From the NCBI RefSeq assembly GCF_012641265.1, contig NZ_JABAHZ010000001.1, forward strand, positions 372,001-436,000: a stretch of 64,000 nt of DNA, given 5' to 3'. Shown here one piece after another: positions 36,115 through 43,450 of this stretch (within the stretch, counting starts at the first letter, position 1; every line of letters begins with the position of its first letter). This DNA comes from Chitinophaga eiseniae. Lineage in GTDB: Bacteria > Bacteroidota > Bacteroidia > Chitinophagales > Chitinophagaceae. The notes beneath the pieces are model-generated. The model did not search any database. It saw only the letters and a program-made list of their open reading frames with translations, and was not told the origin of the DNA. The translations under genes were made by a program, and so were the position numbers.

Positions 36115-36143
36115 GCTTACCGGGTATTTTCCCGGTATTAAGC
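36115..36143 (+). terminator. Hairpin after the radical SAM gene
   Basis: TACCGGG (36118-36124) pairs with CCCGGTA (36131-36137) around the loop TATTTT. The stem extends by GCT/AGC pairing to 36115 and 36143 with one bulge. It begins 27 bp after the stop codon. Confidence 0.55.
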
Positions 36144-36187
36144 ATGGCTGAAAAGTTAAATATTTGTTTCCATTAAACTGACCTACT

Positions 36188-36727
36188 ATGAGTGATCAAA
36201 TGTCCTTTGCAGGCTATGGTTGTGATGACCAGGGCCACCTGAATCCCACTACCGAGCAACTGGATTACCGGATGCCATTTACCGATGCGGTACAAACCTT
36301 TGGAATGCCAATAACCGTAGCGGCTTATTTCGGGATGCTGAACAACTTCTACAAGCAGTTGATAGCACATCCTGAGTTACTTCAATTTTTTAACGGTACT
36401 TTCTTCGTAGATTTCAGTAAAGCATCGTTGCTGCGTATCCTGAGCCAGGAAGGTTGCGAGTTTGTCCGTTTCCATTTTGCTATTCCGGAAGCTAACAACA
36501 AGATCAGCCTGGTAGCAGAGGGGCTTACGCTGAGCCAGGACCAGGTGGGATATGCGCAATTGCTGGCAAAAGCCACGACTAATACGATGGTGCATGATGC
36601 CATTGATCCTAAGATTGAAGAAAGAGGCAACGGCGCGCCCTATCCGCCACCGTTGAAAGAGTTGTTCGATTTACTCAGGGCGCAAGGGTCCCCACTTGCG
36701 ACAGTTGACCTGGGTACGATACTTTAA
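36188..36727 (+). CDS. Conserved-looking protein of unknown function
   Basis: Protein of 179 residues without a signal peptide or membrane segment. I do not recognise a named family. The middle segment LLRILSQEGCEFVRFHFAI (about residues 78-96) recalls a motif seen in many short uncharacterised Bacteroidota proteins (sequence of the type LLSQPGC.G.R.Y). This makes it likely to be a genuine family rather than a chance frame. The C-terminus contains NGAPYPPPLKEL, a proline-rich turn. It lies between the radical SAM gene and the 7-TM sensor gene and is about 30 bp upstream of the latter, so it might be co-transcribed with it. No role is assigned. Confidence 0.75.
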   Translation: MSDQMSFAGYGCDDQGHLNPTTEQLDYRMPFTDAVQTFGMPITVAAYFGMLNNFYKQLIAHPELLQFFNGTFFVDFSKASLLRILSQEGCEFVRFHFAIPEANNKISLVAEGLTLSQDQVGYAQLLAKATTNTMVHDAIDPKIEERGNGAPYPPPLKELFDLLRAQGSPLATVDLGTIL

Positions 36728-36757
36728 TATCAACATTGAATCTAAACCTTTGTGCCA

Positions 36758-37396
36758 ATGAACGGATGGGTATATGCTTATTATGTACTGCTGGTAGCCT
36801 GTTTTATTATCAGTTTGTTTCACCTGGAATACCGGGAAGTAAAGATATTGACAGTATTGCTGGCAGTATCCATTATCACGGAAGTGATCGTGGAGTTGAT
36901 TGGTACAAAGGGGTTAGGCTTTTTTATAGTATACCATTTCTTTGTGGTGCTGGAATATAGTCTGATAACAATTATTCTTCGATCAGGGATCAGGGACTAT
37001 CGCTGGAGACTATTAATGGGTGTGTCTATTTTTGTATTCAGTATAGTTTCCCTGTTTTACAGCTTTGTATTGGGAGGATGGCAAGCCTTTCCCGGCATTA
37101 ACATCACGATAGAAAGCTTTTTGGTCATCTGCTGGTGCCTTTTATCCTTTTTTTCAATAACCCCGGATAGTGAAGCGTCTATATTTCAGCACCCGATTTT
37201 TTGGTTAACCCTTGCTTTTTTTATTTACTTCGCCGCTTCGGTAAGTGTAAATGCTTTCTATAACCTTTTGCTGGAGAATGACACCAACAGGGCCCGGCAC
37301 TTTTTCGCGGTTTTGAACTCATTATCCAATTACCTGTTGTATATTATGCTGATAAAAGGCATCGTATGCTTCCGGTCAAACAGGATCTCTTTGTAG
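36758..37396 (+). CDS. Seven-transmembrane-segment protein upstream of a kinase
   Basis: Membrane protein of 212 residues with seven hydrophobic segments, beginning at VYAYYVLLVACFIISLF and ending at NYLLYIMLIKGIVCF, and only short connecting loops. A GTG two codons upstream is possible, but the ATG (MNGWVYAY) is preferred. It has no recognisable catalytic motif. The gene overlaps the next by 31 bp, and the next gene encodes a histidine kinase with one membrane helix and no input domain. I infer that this 7-TM protein is the sensory or ligand-binding partner of that kinase. Similar 7-TM/kinase/regulator sets occur in Bacteroidota, but the signal is unknown. Confidence 0.82.
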   Translation: MNGWVYAYYVLLVACFIISLFHLEYREVKILTVLLAVSIITEVIVELIGTKGLGFFIVYHFFVVLEYSLITIILRSGIRDYRWRLLMGVSIFVFSIVSLFYSFVLGGWQAFPGINITIESFLVICWCLLSFFSITPDSEASIFQHPIFWLTLAFFIYFAASVSVNAFYNLLLENDTNRARHFFAVLNSLSNYLLYIMLIKGIVCFRSNRISL

Positions 37397-38145
37397 CAGT
37401 GGTTTTTATTTCATTGTTGGTTACCATCATGGGACTGGTGGTAGTATCTGCAGTGATTAGTTATAAGAAAAAGCAGGATGCTTATTTACACCAGCTGAAG
37501 CTTATGAAAGAAGATTACGACAAACAGCTTATGTGGTCCCAGATTGAAATGCAGGAAGAAGCTTTTGCCCACCTGGGGCAGGAACTGCATGATGATATAG
37601 GCCAGTTACTGAGCAGCACCAAACTCCTGATTAATGTAACCCAACGGAGTATGGAGGCTATTCCCGATACTTTGCAGGCAGCGGAAGATACATTGGTGTT
37701 AGCCATTCAGCATCTTCGGGCGCTGTCAAAATCATTCAGCCGCCAATGGCTCGACCAGTTCAGTATGATAGATAACCTGAAAGCAGAAGTAGACCGGATT
37801 AATTCCAGCAGGGCCATTGCAGTAAAGTTTACCCATGAAGTGATGGTATTACCGCTACAGGCGGAACCACAGATCATCCTGTTTCGTATTATCCAGGAAG
37901 CTATTCAAAACTGTATCAAACATGCCCGACCACAGGTGATTGATATCAGTATCCGGAAAGATGCCAGTGAGCTGATCGTTATTATTGCTGATGATGGCGC
38001 CGGGTTTGATAAGGCCGGCATGGCTTCCATCGGCATGGGGATCCGTAATATGCAGCACCGTACCAGGCTGCTGGGCGGGGATATCCGTTGGGAAGTGACT
38101 ACATCCGGAGGCACGGCTGTTTTAATTACATTACCGTTAGAATAA
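37366..38145 (+). CDS. Sensor histidine kinase, HisKA_3 type, minimal
   Basis: Kinase of 259 residues. One N-terminal membrane helix (FVAVVFISLLVTIMGLVVV, about 9-27) is followed by a coiled linker and then HisKA_3 with the phosphoacceptor in GQELHDDIGQLLSSTK. The ATPase domain shows IIQEAIQNCIKHA (N box), DDGAGFD (G1), GMGIRNMQHR (G2) and TSGGTAVLITLP at the end. There is no periplasmic or cytoplasmic sensor domain, so signal reception is probably done by the 7-TM protein whose gene it overlaps. It is followed by its response regulator after nine bases. Confidence 0.93.
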   Translation: MLPVKQDLFVAVVFISLLVTIMGLVVVSAVISYKKKQDAYLHQLKLMKEDYDKQLMWSQIEMQEEAFAHLGQELHDDIGQLLSSTKLLINVTQRSMEAIPDTLQAAEDTLVLAIQHLRALSKSFSRQWLDQFSMIDNLKAEVDRINSSRAIAVKFTHEVMVLPLQAEPQIILFRIIQEAIQNCIKHARPQVIDISIRKDASELIVIIADDGAGFDKAGMASIGMGIRNMQHRTRLLGGDIRWEVTTSGGTAVLITLPLE

Positions 38146-38154
38146 TTTTAATCT

Positions 38155-38790
38155 ATGAAGATCCATATTGGCATTGCAGATGACCACCAACTCTTCCTCA
38201 AATCACTTAGTTTACTAATTGGTGGTTTTGAAGGCTTCCAGATTGTAGCGGAAGCAATGAACGGAAAAGAAATGCTGGACAAATTACAATTATTGCCCAC
38301 CCCTCCTGATATGCTGTTACTGGATGTAAATATGCCGGTAATGGATGGTGCTAAAACCACAGAAGCCGTTTTAAAGCTATACCCCGGCGTAAAGGTGATT
38401 GCCCTGTCCATGAAAGATAACGACGCTACCATTGTTGAAATGCTGAAAGCAGGTTGCTGTGCTTATCTCCTGAAAGATATCCATCCCACGGAACTGGAAA
38501 AAGCGCTACGGGAAATATACAGCACCGGCACCTATTACAATGATGCGGCCAACGTAAACTACCGCCGGCTGCTGCTCCAATCCGAACAAAAGCAAACCCT
38601 CACTGAGCGGGAACATGAGTTCCTGACCCTGGCCTGTAGCGATCTTACCTATAAAGCGATTGCCGCTAAAATGAACGTTACCGAAAGGACGGTAGATGGA
38701 TACCGGGAAATATTGTTCAATAAACTGAATGTGCAAAGCCGTACCGGCATGGTGCTGGAAGCGCTGCGCCGGCAACTGGTGTCGTTGTAA
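38155..38790 (+). CDS. NarL/LuxR-family response regulator
   Basis: Response regulator of 211 residues. The receiver domain has the acidic D9/D10 and the phosphoacceptor D57 in LLLDVNMPVMDG. The conserved lysine is in CCAYLLKDIHP. The C-terminal LuxR-type helix-turn-helix spans about 145-205 with LTEREHEFLTLACSDLTYKAIAAKM and the recognition region TERTVDGYREIL. It is the cognate partner of the kinase nine bases upstream. The ABC exporter genes begin 200 bp downstream behind a palindrome and a promoter-like element, and they are plausible targets of this regulator. Confidence 0.94.
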   Translation: MKIHIGIADDHQLFLKSLSLLIGGFEGFQIVAEAMNGKEMLDKLQLLPTPPDMLLLDVNMPVMDGAKTTEAVLKLYPGVKVIALSMKDNDATIVEMLKAGCCAYLLKDIHPTELEKALREIYSTGTYYNDAANVNYRRLLLQSEQKQTLTEREHEFLTLACSDLTYKAIAAKMNVTERTVDGYREILFNKLNVQSRTGMVLEALRRQLVSL

Positions 38791-38795
38791 GTGCT

Positions 38796-38876
38796 CGCAA
38801 AGCAGCAGAGAAGCAAAGGAGCAAAGACCTTGTATTTCCTTACCTCTTTGCTACTTTGCTTCTTTGTCCCTTTGCG
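38796..38876. repeat. Imperfect palindrome of GCAAAG units
   Basis: The arms 38796-38827 and 38845-38876 are complementary at 27 of 32 positions around a 17-base loop. Each arm is a string of GCAAAG-like hexamer units, for example CGCAAAGCAGCAGAGAAGC. The first half of the left arm is nearly the same as the outer arm of the palindrome at 26882-27069. It lies directly after the response regulator gene. Confidence 0.75.
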
Positions 38877-38942
38877 TGACAGTTTTCACCGCCGTGATGC
38901 CGCCATTTACCGGTATTTCGGCGGTCTTTGCCTTTTTAGCCC

Positions 38943-38971
38943 TTGGCAAAAAGGTGATTGTTGTACTTTCG
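38943..38971 (+). promoter_or_regulatory. Possible promoter of the ABC exporter operon
   Basis: TTG (38943-38945), 18 bp, then TACTTTCG (38964-38971), one mismatch from TAnnTTTG. The ATPase gene starts at 38995. Confidence 0.4.
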
Positions 38972-38994
38972 ATGGGCGTTTAAACCCGCTTCCA

Positions 38995-39786
38995 ATGAAT
39001 GAACAATCACCCGCTAGCGCATCGCCTATCCTGGATGTGCAGCACCTCAATGTCAGCTATGGCGCTTTCCAGGCGGTAAGAGAGGTATCTTTCAGCGTAT
39101 ATGGCGGCGAAATTTTCGGCTTACTGGGGCCCAACGGCGCCGGTAAAACCAGCACCCTCAGTGCGGTGGAAGGCCTGCTAAAACCCGATACAGGCACCAT
39201 TACCGTGGCCGGCTATGACACCCGGCAAAAGCCCTTGCATGCCCGCGCTAACATGGGGGTGCAATTACAGGCTACCAGTTTTCAGCCGGAGCTAACCATC
39301 GCAGAAATTATCCGCCTCTTTGCCAGCATCTACGGCGTTAACCTGGATGACGCGGCTGTAAAGGAAAAGCTGGCCGCGATCGACCTGGAAGCTGCCGCCG
39401 GCAAGAAGATAGCCGAGCTATCGGGCGGACAACAACAACGGGTATCCCTGATCATTTCCACCATACATAATCCCCAGCTGGTGCTGCTGGATGAACCCAC
39501 CACAGGGCTCGACCCGCAGTCGCGGCGGCAGCTATGGGAGCGGATGGAACACTTCCGCAACAACGGGCATGCCGTATTACTCACTACCCATTCCATGGAA
39601 GAAGCCGAAGCCGTTTGCGACCGGATCGCTATCATTGATCACGGGCGGATTATTGCCATCGATACGCCGGAAGCGCTGATAGACAAGCACCGGCACGATC
39701 CGGAAGTGTTGAAAGCGGTGAGGAAAGGGAAAGTAACCCTGGAAGATGTTTTTATTGGCTTAACGGGAACGGCTGTACGTTCTTAA
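38995..39786 (+). CDS. ABC exporter ATP-binding protein
   Basis: ATPase of 263 residues. The open frame extends 68 codons upstream through the palindrome, but the ABC fold begins after MNEQSPASASPILDVQHL, so the start is placed there. Walker A is GPNGAGKT (45-52), the Q loop lies near MGVQLQATSFQPEL, the signature is ELSGGQQQRVSL, Walker B is LVLLDEPTTGLDP and the switch histidine is in TTHSMEEAEAVCDR. This is the CcmA/DrrA-like class that pairs with ABC-2 permeases to export drugs, lipids or antibiotics. Its permease gene follows after 13 bp. Confidence 0.95.
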   Translation: MNEQSPASASPILDVQHLNVSYGAFQAVREVSFSVYGGEIFGLLGPNGAGKTSTLSAVEGLLKPDTGTITVAGYDTRQKPLHARANMGVQLQATSFQPELTIAEIIRLFASIYGVNLDDAAVKEKLAAIDLEAAAGKKIAELSGGQQQRVSLIISTIHNPQLVLLDEPTTGLDPQSRRQLWERMEHFRNNGHAVLLTTHSMEEAEAVCDRIAIIDHGRIIAIDTPEALIDKHRHDPEVLKAVRKGKVTLEDVFIGLTGTAVRS

Positions 39787-39799
39787 AAATATACCTGTT

Positions 39800-40552
39800 A
39801 TGTTGGAAACAAGCATACCTAAAAATAGCGCGGTGCTGGCAGCTTTGCTGAGAGCCGATTTTACCATCCTTTGGCGCAACCGTCGTTCTTTGCGGTTGGT
39901 ATTACTGCTGCCGCTGATTATCCTGTTTTCCTGGAAAGGCCTGGTAGATAAGCTGGGCGGCGTATTTGTACTTTCTTCCTGTATCACTATTGGTCTTACC
40001 AGTATAGGGCTGATGGGCTATACCAACTCCATTGCGCGGGACCGTGACCGGGGCGTTTTCCAGCGGTTAAGGGTAGGCCCGGTATCGGCATGGACTATTA
40101 TGACCAGTCGCTTGCTGGTACAAGTGGCCATGATCCTGCTCATGACGATATTGATATTTATTGGTGGTTATTTCGTAGATCATATACAACTGTCCCCTGC
40201 CGGGTATGTAGCCGGATTGCTGCTGGCCATGTTGGGAGGAGCCGTGTACCTCGGCATGGGACAGGCTATTGTAGGACGTATTAAAAATCCGGATACGGTT
40301 AATTCTACCACCCGCCTGGTATATTTCGTGTTTATCATGATCGGTATGTTTGGCGAGTTTGGTATGCTGGGCGAGATATTGGGAAAGGTAGTGGTATGGT
40401 CGCCCTATGGTGTGGTGAGGAGGGTATTGGCTTCCAGCCTGGCGCCGGCTACCTGGACAATAGAAAACACTTATGCGTTGCTGGCATCGGCAGGATATGC
40501 TGCCGTATTTATTGTATTGGGTGTGAAGTGGTTTAAGTGGGAGAGTAAGTAA
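39800..40552 (+). CDS. ABC-2-type exporter permease
   Basis: Inner-membrane permease of 250 residues with six hydrophobic segments. The N-terminal region LLRADFTILWRNRRSLRLVLLL is typical of ABC-2 permeases, as is the loop SIARDRDRGVFQRLRVGPVSAW between the second and third helices. It is the membrane partner of the ATPase encoded 13 bp upstream. The pair may be controlled by the two-component system immediately upstream. The substrate is unknown. A strong two-way hairpin ends the operon. Confidence 0.92.
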   Translation: MLETSIPKNSAVLAALLRADFTILWRNRRSLRLVLLLPLIILFSWKGLVDKLGGVFVLSSCITIGLTSIGLMGYTNSIARDRDRGVFQRLRVGPVSAWTIMTSRLLVQVAMILLMTILIFIGGYFVDHIQLSPAGYVAGLLLAMLGGAVYLGMGQAIVGRIKNPDTVNSTTRLVYFVFIMIGMFGEFGMLGEILGKVVVWSPYGVVRRVLASSLAPATWTIENTYALLASAGYAAVFIVLGVKWFKWESK

Positions 40553-40569
40553 CGAGGATCCTATTTTAC

Positions 40570-40597
40570 GGGGAGATGGGTATTTATCCATCTCCCC
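40570..40597. terminator. Bidirectional hairpin between exporter and sulfatase
   Basis: GGGGAGATGG (40570-40579) and CCATCTCCCC (40588-40597) form a perfect 10-bp stem with an 8-base loop between convergent genes. Confidence 0.7.
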
Positions 40598-40611
40598 ATG
40601 AAATACAATGA

Positions 40612-42096
40612 TTATTTGGCTGCGTTCATTTTCGAGTTGATAAATTCCCATTCATTGAGGTGGGTATTCCGGTGCTCTTTTTTCACGATGGCGTCAAATT
40701 CTTTTATCAGATCGGCGTGAGCGCCGGCCACATCGTGTTCTTCTGCTTTATCTTTACTGAGGTCGTACAGTTCCCAATTGGCGCCGGGATTTTTCTTCAG
40801 GCCATTTTTAATGCCTTTCCACGGACCCATGCGAATAGCAATAGCCCCGCCTTTTTCCGGGTATTCGAAGTAGATATATTTCCTGTTGGCTTGCCGGGTA
40901 TGTTTTCCCGTCATTTCCGGTAACAGGGAGATGCCATCATTTGCAGGCGCCTTAACGCCGGCAATTTCCGCCAGGGTAGCCATCATATCGTATTGCACAC
41001 CCGGCAGCCCGGAAGTTTTGCCAGCCGGTATTTTACCAGGCCAACGGGCAATGAGTGGTTCGCGGATACCTCCTTCATAGAGGTCCATTTTTAGTCCCCT
41101 GAGACCGCCGGTGCTGTTAAAAAACTGCGGATTTACCCCACCATTAAACGTGGTGCCATTATCGCTGGAAAACAGGATGATGGTATTGTTGTCCAGCCCC
41201 AATTTGGCTACCAGCTGCATAATGATACCCACCTGCGTATCGAGATAAGTGATCATGGCTGCATAGGCCGATAGGGGATATTTATGTGCCGCATATCCCT
41301 GCTGGCCATAGTAAGGCTTTTCATCGAACTGCCCGATATAGTGTTGTACGGCGCTATCGGGCACCTGTAGCGACACATGCGGGATGGTGTAGGGCAGATA
41401 CAGGAAAAAAGGCCCGTTGCGATGACTGCTGATAAACTGTGTGGCTTTTTTCATCATCTCATCTACCGCATAATCTTTTCCTTTAAAGTAGTCGAAATCC
41501 TGGTCGGTAGCGGTTTGTGGGTCTACATGCCGGTGTACGTCGATAAAGGTATTATGCAGGCTGTCGGCTTTCCCGTTTTCCCAGAGATGGGTAGGGTAGT
41601 AGTTATGGGCCTGTTTCTGGTCGAGGTATCCATAGAAATAATTAAAGCCCTGTTTATTCGGATCGCCGGTGGTAAAGGGCATACCGAGGCCCCATTTGCC
41701 GATAGCGGCGGTGGTGTAGCCGGCTTGTTGGAGCATATGGCCAATGGTAATGGTACCTTCCGGCAGCGGCATTTGTCCCCCTTCGAGTGAGTCGGCAAAA
41801 CCGCCCATTTCATAGTTGCCGCGTATGTAGGAATGCCCGCCATGGCGGCCGGTGAGCAGCATACACCGCGCTGGTGCGCATACCGGTGTGCTGGTATAAA
41901 ACTGGTTGAAGTGGATGCCTTCGGCTGATAAACGATCGAGGTGAGGTGTTTTTATTTTTTGCTGCCCGTAGGGGCCTGTTTCCGCGTAACCCAGGTCGTC
42001 CGCATAAATGAAGATGATATTGGGCTGACGCCGCGATTGGGCTGTCGTTGCCAGGCTATACAGCAGCGTAGCAACAAAAAAGAAAGCAGCTCTCAT
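40612..42096 (-). CDS. Exported arylsulfatase-family enzyme
   Basis: Type I sulfatase of 494 residues. The start is placed at MRAAFFFVATLL because a signal peptide (ending near ATTAQS) begins there. The metal-binding start NIIFIYADDLGYAE and the sulfatase signature C73-A-P-A-R are present. C73 should be oxidised to formylglycine by a maturase encoded elsewhere. Also visible are GRHGGHSYIRGN, GKWGLGMP and SSDNGTTFNGG, which supply other metal and sulfate ligands. It hydrolyses sulfate esters in the periplasm or at the surface, perhaps on sulfated glycans. No SusCD pair or other sulfatase lies next to it, so the substrate is unknown. Confidence 0.95.
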   Translation of the reverse strand: MRAAFFFVATLLYSLATTAQSRRQPNIIFIYADDLGYAETGPYGQQKIKTPHLDRLSAEGIHFNQFYTSTPVCAPARCMLLTGRHGGHSYIRGNYEMGGFADSLEGGQMPLPEGTITIGHMLQQAGYTTAAIGKWGLGMPFTTGDPNKQGFNYFYGYLDQKQAHNYYPTHLWENGKADSLHNTFIDVHRHVDPQTATDQDFDYFKGKDYAVDEMMKKATQFISSHRNGPFFLYLPYTIPHVSLQVPDSAVQHYIGQFDEKPYYGQQGYAAHKYPLSAYAAMITYLDTQVGIIMQLVAKLGLDNNTIILFSSDNGTTFNGGVNPQFFNSTGGLRGLKMDLYEGGIREPLIARWPGKIPAGKTSGLPGVQYDMMATLAEIAGVKAPANDGISLLPEMTGKHTRQANRKYIYFEYPEKGGAIAIRMGPWKGIKNGLKKNPGANWELYDLSKDKAEEHDVAGAHADLIKEFDAIVKKEHRNTHLNEWEFINSKMNAAK

Positions 42097-42457
42097 TATA
42101 ACGTGTTTTTGCGTCAAGATAAGCTGTGGGTGGCGAAAATACTACGGTTTTATTGCGCAAGCGTTTGCGTAGGAGACAGGCGCTATCAGTTCCGACAGCA
42201 GTTTCCCGGGGTACAGTGAAAATTCCTTTGCACCCAGCGCGCCTAACACATCTCTTTCGCTGACTACCGGAAGGGTGCGGCGGATACTACGTTTAACCGT
42301 TTCCGTTATTTTTTCCCCGGTTCATACGGTCATTAATATACGTAATCATATGATAAGGATGGAAATCATAATCAGCATAGTTATTACCTGGATTAACAAC
42401 TCCTGCCATAGATTGTTTATAGTACCGCGTGACTGAAAAAATATTTCACCGGAAATT
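42097..42457. other. Intergenic region before tRNA-Leu
   Basis: About 360 bp without a convincing gene. A minus-strand frame of 60 codons without ATG (42142-42321; contains VVSERDVLGALGAKEF) reads like protein but matches nothing I know and may be a gene remnant. No IS end, repeat or RNA structure was noticed. Confidence 0.4.
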
Positions 42458-42488
42458 TTTGGAAAAAAGAAATCGCTGCTTATCTTTG
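42458..42488 (+). promoter_or_regulatory. Perfect Bacteroidota-type promoter of tRNA-Leu
   Basis: TTTG (42458-42461), exactly 19 bp, then TATCTTTG (42481-42488). Both elements and the spacing match the Bacteroidota vegetative promoter. Transcription would start about 15 bp before the tRNA. Confidence 0.75.
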
Positions 42489-42511
42489 CAACCCCTGACA
42501 CGATATCAGTT

Positions 42512-42595
42512 GCCCAGATGGCGAAATTGGTAGACGCACTGTGTTCAGGTCGCAGCGCCTGCAAGGGTGTGCTGGTTCGAATCCAGTTCTGGGCA
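42512..42595 (+). tRNA. tRNA-Leu (anticodon CAG)
   Basis: A class II tRNA of 84 bases. The acceptor stem GCCCAGA (42512-42518) pairs with TCTGGGC (42588-42594), followed by discriminator A. The anticodon stem CTGTG/CGCAG encloses the loop TTCAGGT, giving anticodon CAG, which reads CUG. A long variable arm (CGCCTGCAAGGGTG) and the T arm CTGG-TTCGAAT-CCAG are present. The CCA end is not encoded (ACTA follows). A consensus promoter precedes it and an intrinsic terminator follows. Confidence 0.96.
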
Positions 42596-42601
42596 CTAAA
42601 A

Positions 42602-42638
42602 GGAAAGATCGGAATTTCTTCCGATCTTTTCCTTTTTT
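42602..42638 (+). terminator. Intrinsic terminator of tRNA-Leu
   Basis: AAAGATCGGAA (42604-42614) and TTCCGATCTTT (42619-42629) form a perfect 11-bp stem with loop TTTC, extended by a GG/CC pair, and are followed by six T residues (42633-42638). Confidence 0.88.
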
Positions 42639-42699
42639 GGGTCCTTCCAGATCCTTTACTGGCAAGGCAAAGGATGGATCAAGTTTAAAACTTGGTGGA

Positions 42700-42837
42700 T
42701 TAGTTATATAATCTAATAAGAAAAAATTCCACGTCCCGTACGCCCCGAAGAGCGTTTCTAAAGGACTTTATCTTCGCATTAAATGATTCAGCGGCAGCGT
42801 TGGTAGCTCTATTCTTGAAGAAGTTCCGGATACTCAT
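42700..42837 (-). pseudogene. C-terminal remnant of an ISL3-like transposase
   Basis: A short frame of 45 codons ending in TAA encodes MSIRNFFKNRATNAAAES followed by FNAKIKSFRNALRGVRD and EFFLIRLYN. This is the conserved C-terminal signature of ISL3-family (IS204/IS1001/IS1165-like) transposases, including the NR.TNA.AESFNAKIK.FR element that carries the last catalytic glutamate. A full transposase is about 400 residues; everything upstream of this fragment is missing, and a stop codon precedes it in frame. It is therefore a decayed insertion sequence, located just downstream of tRNA-Leu and upstream of the large atypical operon. Confidence 0.85.
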
Positions 42838-42900
42838 ATATTAAGGGATATGGAGAGTTGGTGAAAATATTTAAACCGCACTCTTTTATTCTCTGCATAT

Positions 42901-42947
42901 AAACTAAAAATGGTTGTTAGCTAATGGCCAACAACCATTTTTAGTTT
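42901..42947. terminator. Perfect 18-bp hairpin in the IS remnant region
   Basis: AAACTAAAAATGGTTGTT (42901-42918) is perfectly complementary to 42930-42947, with an 11-base loop. It could be a terminator or a leftover of the IS end. An outer CTCTG/CAGAG pair extends it imperfectly. Confidence 0.55.
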
Positions 42948-43141
42948 ACAGAGCGTTAGCGTTGCAGGAGCTAACTTTTAGCGCACTTGTAATATCCCCA
43001 TAAATTAATTCCTGTAATACCCAATTTTTTGCGCTACCTTTAGCACGATTGCATTTAGCTTCTTCTGATTTAGTTTGGGCTTCTTTTTCTTCCTTAGTCC
43101 TTGTTTTTCAGGAGTATGCATATTTAATTAAAATTATATTT

Positions 43142-43450
43142 GTGAATATTTTTGTAGGTAACATAAGTGACAGAACAACCGAAGATGAGATATGGTCTTT
43201 ATTTGACCCATTTGGAGTTGTATATAGTATTAATGTGGCGTATGATAAGTACAGTGGCCGTTCTAAAGGCTTTGCATTCGTTGAAATGCCAGACGATTCC
43301 AATGCAGTACAGGCAATTAAGGAATTGAATAATTCAGTAGTTGGTGGCCAGACAATAGTAGTGTATGAGGCTCGTCCAAAACCTGAAAGACCAGAAAATA
43401 ATCGTTTCTCCAGATCCGGCCCAAGGCCTGGATTTAGACCCAGATACTAA
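43142..43450 (+). CDS. RRM-family RNA-binding protein
   Basis: Small cytoplasmic RNA-binding protein of 102 residues. The start is the GTG that gives MNIFVGNIS, the usual beginning of bacterial RRM proteins; the open frame runs 31 codons further upstream, but that part is low-complexity and not RRM-like. RNP2 is IFVGNI (3-8) and RNP1 is KGFAFVEM (42-49), the last position being Met rather than an aromatic. The C-terminal tail is basic and rich in Arg, Pro and Gly (RFSRSGPRPGFRPRY), as in cold-shock-type RRM proteins. A pyrimidine-rich stretch (43078-43110) precedes it and may be a regulatory leader. It sits alone between the IS remnant and the giant operon. Confidence 0.9.
   Translation: MNIFVGNISDRTTEDEIWSLFDPFGVVYSINVAYDKYSGRSKGFAFVEMPDDSNAVQAIKELNNSVVGGQTIVVYEARPKPERPENNRFSRSGPRPGFRPRY

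Noticed and set aside
38791..38994. Longer start for the ABC ATPase through the palindrome
   Set aside because: The 68 extra codons translate GCAAAG repeat sequence and do not resemble the ABC fold; the ATG at 38995 fits the family.
42142..42321. 60-codon minus-strand open frame before tRNA-Leu
   Set aside because: Lacks an ATG start and matches nothing known to me; may be a remnant but cannot be supported as a gene.
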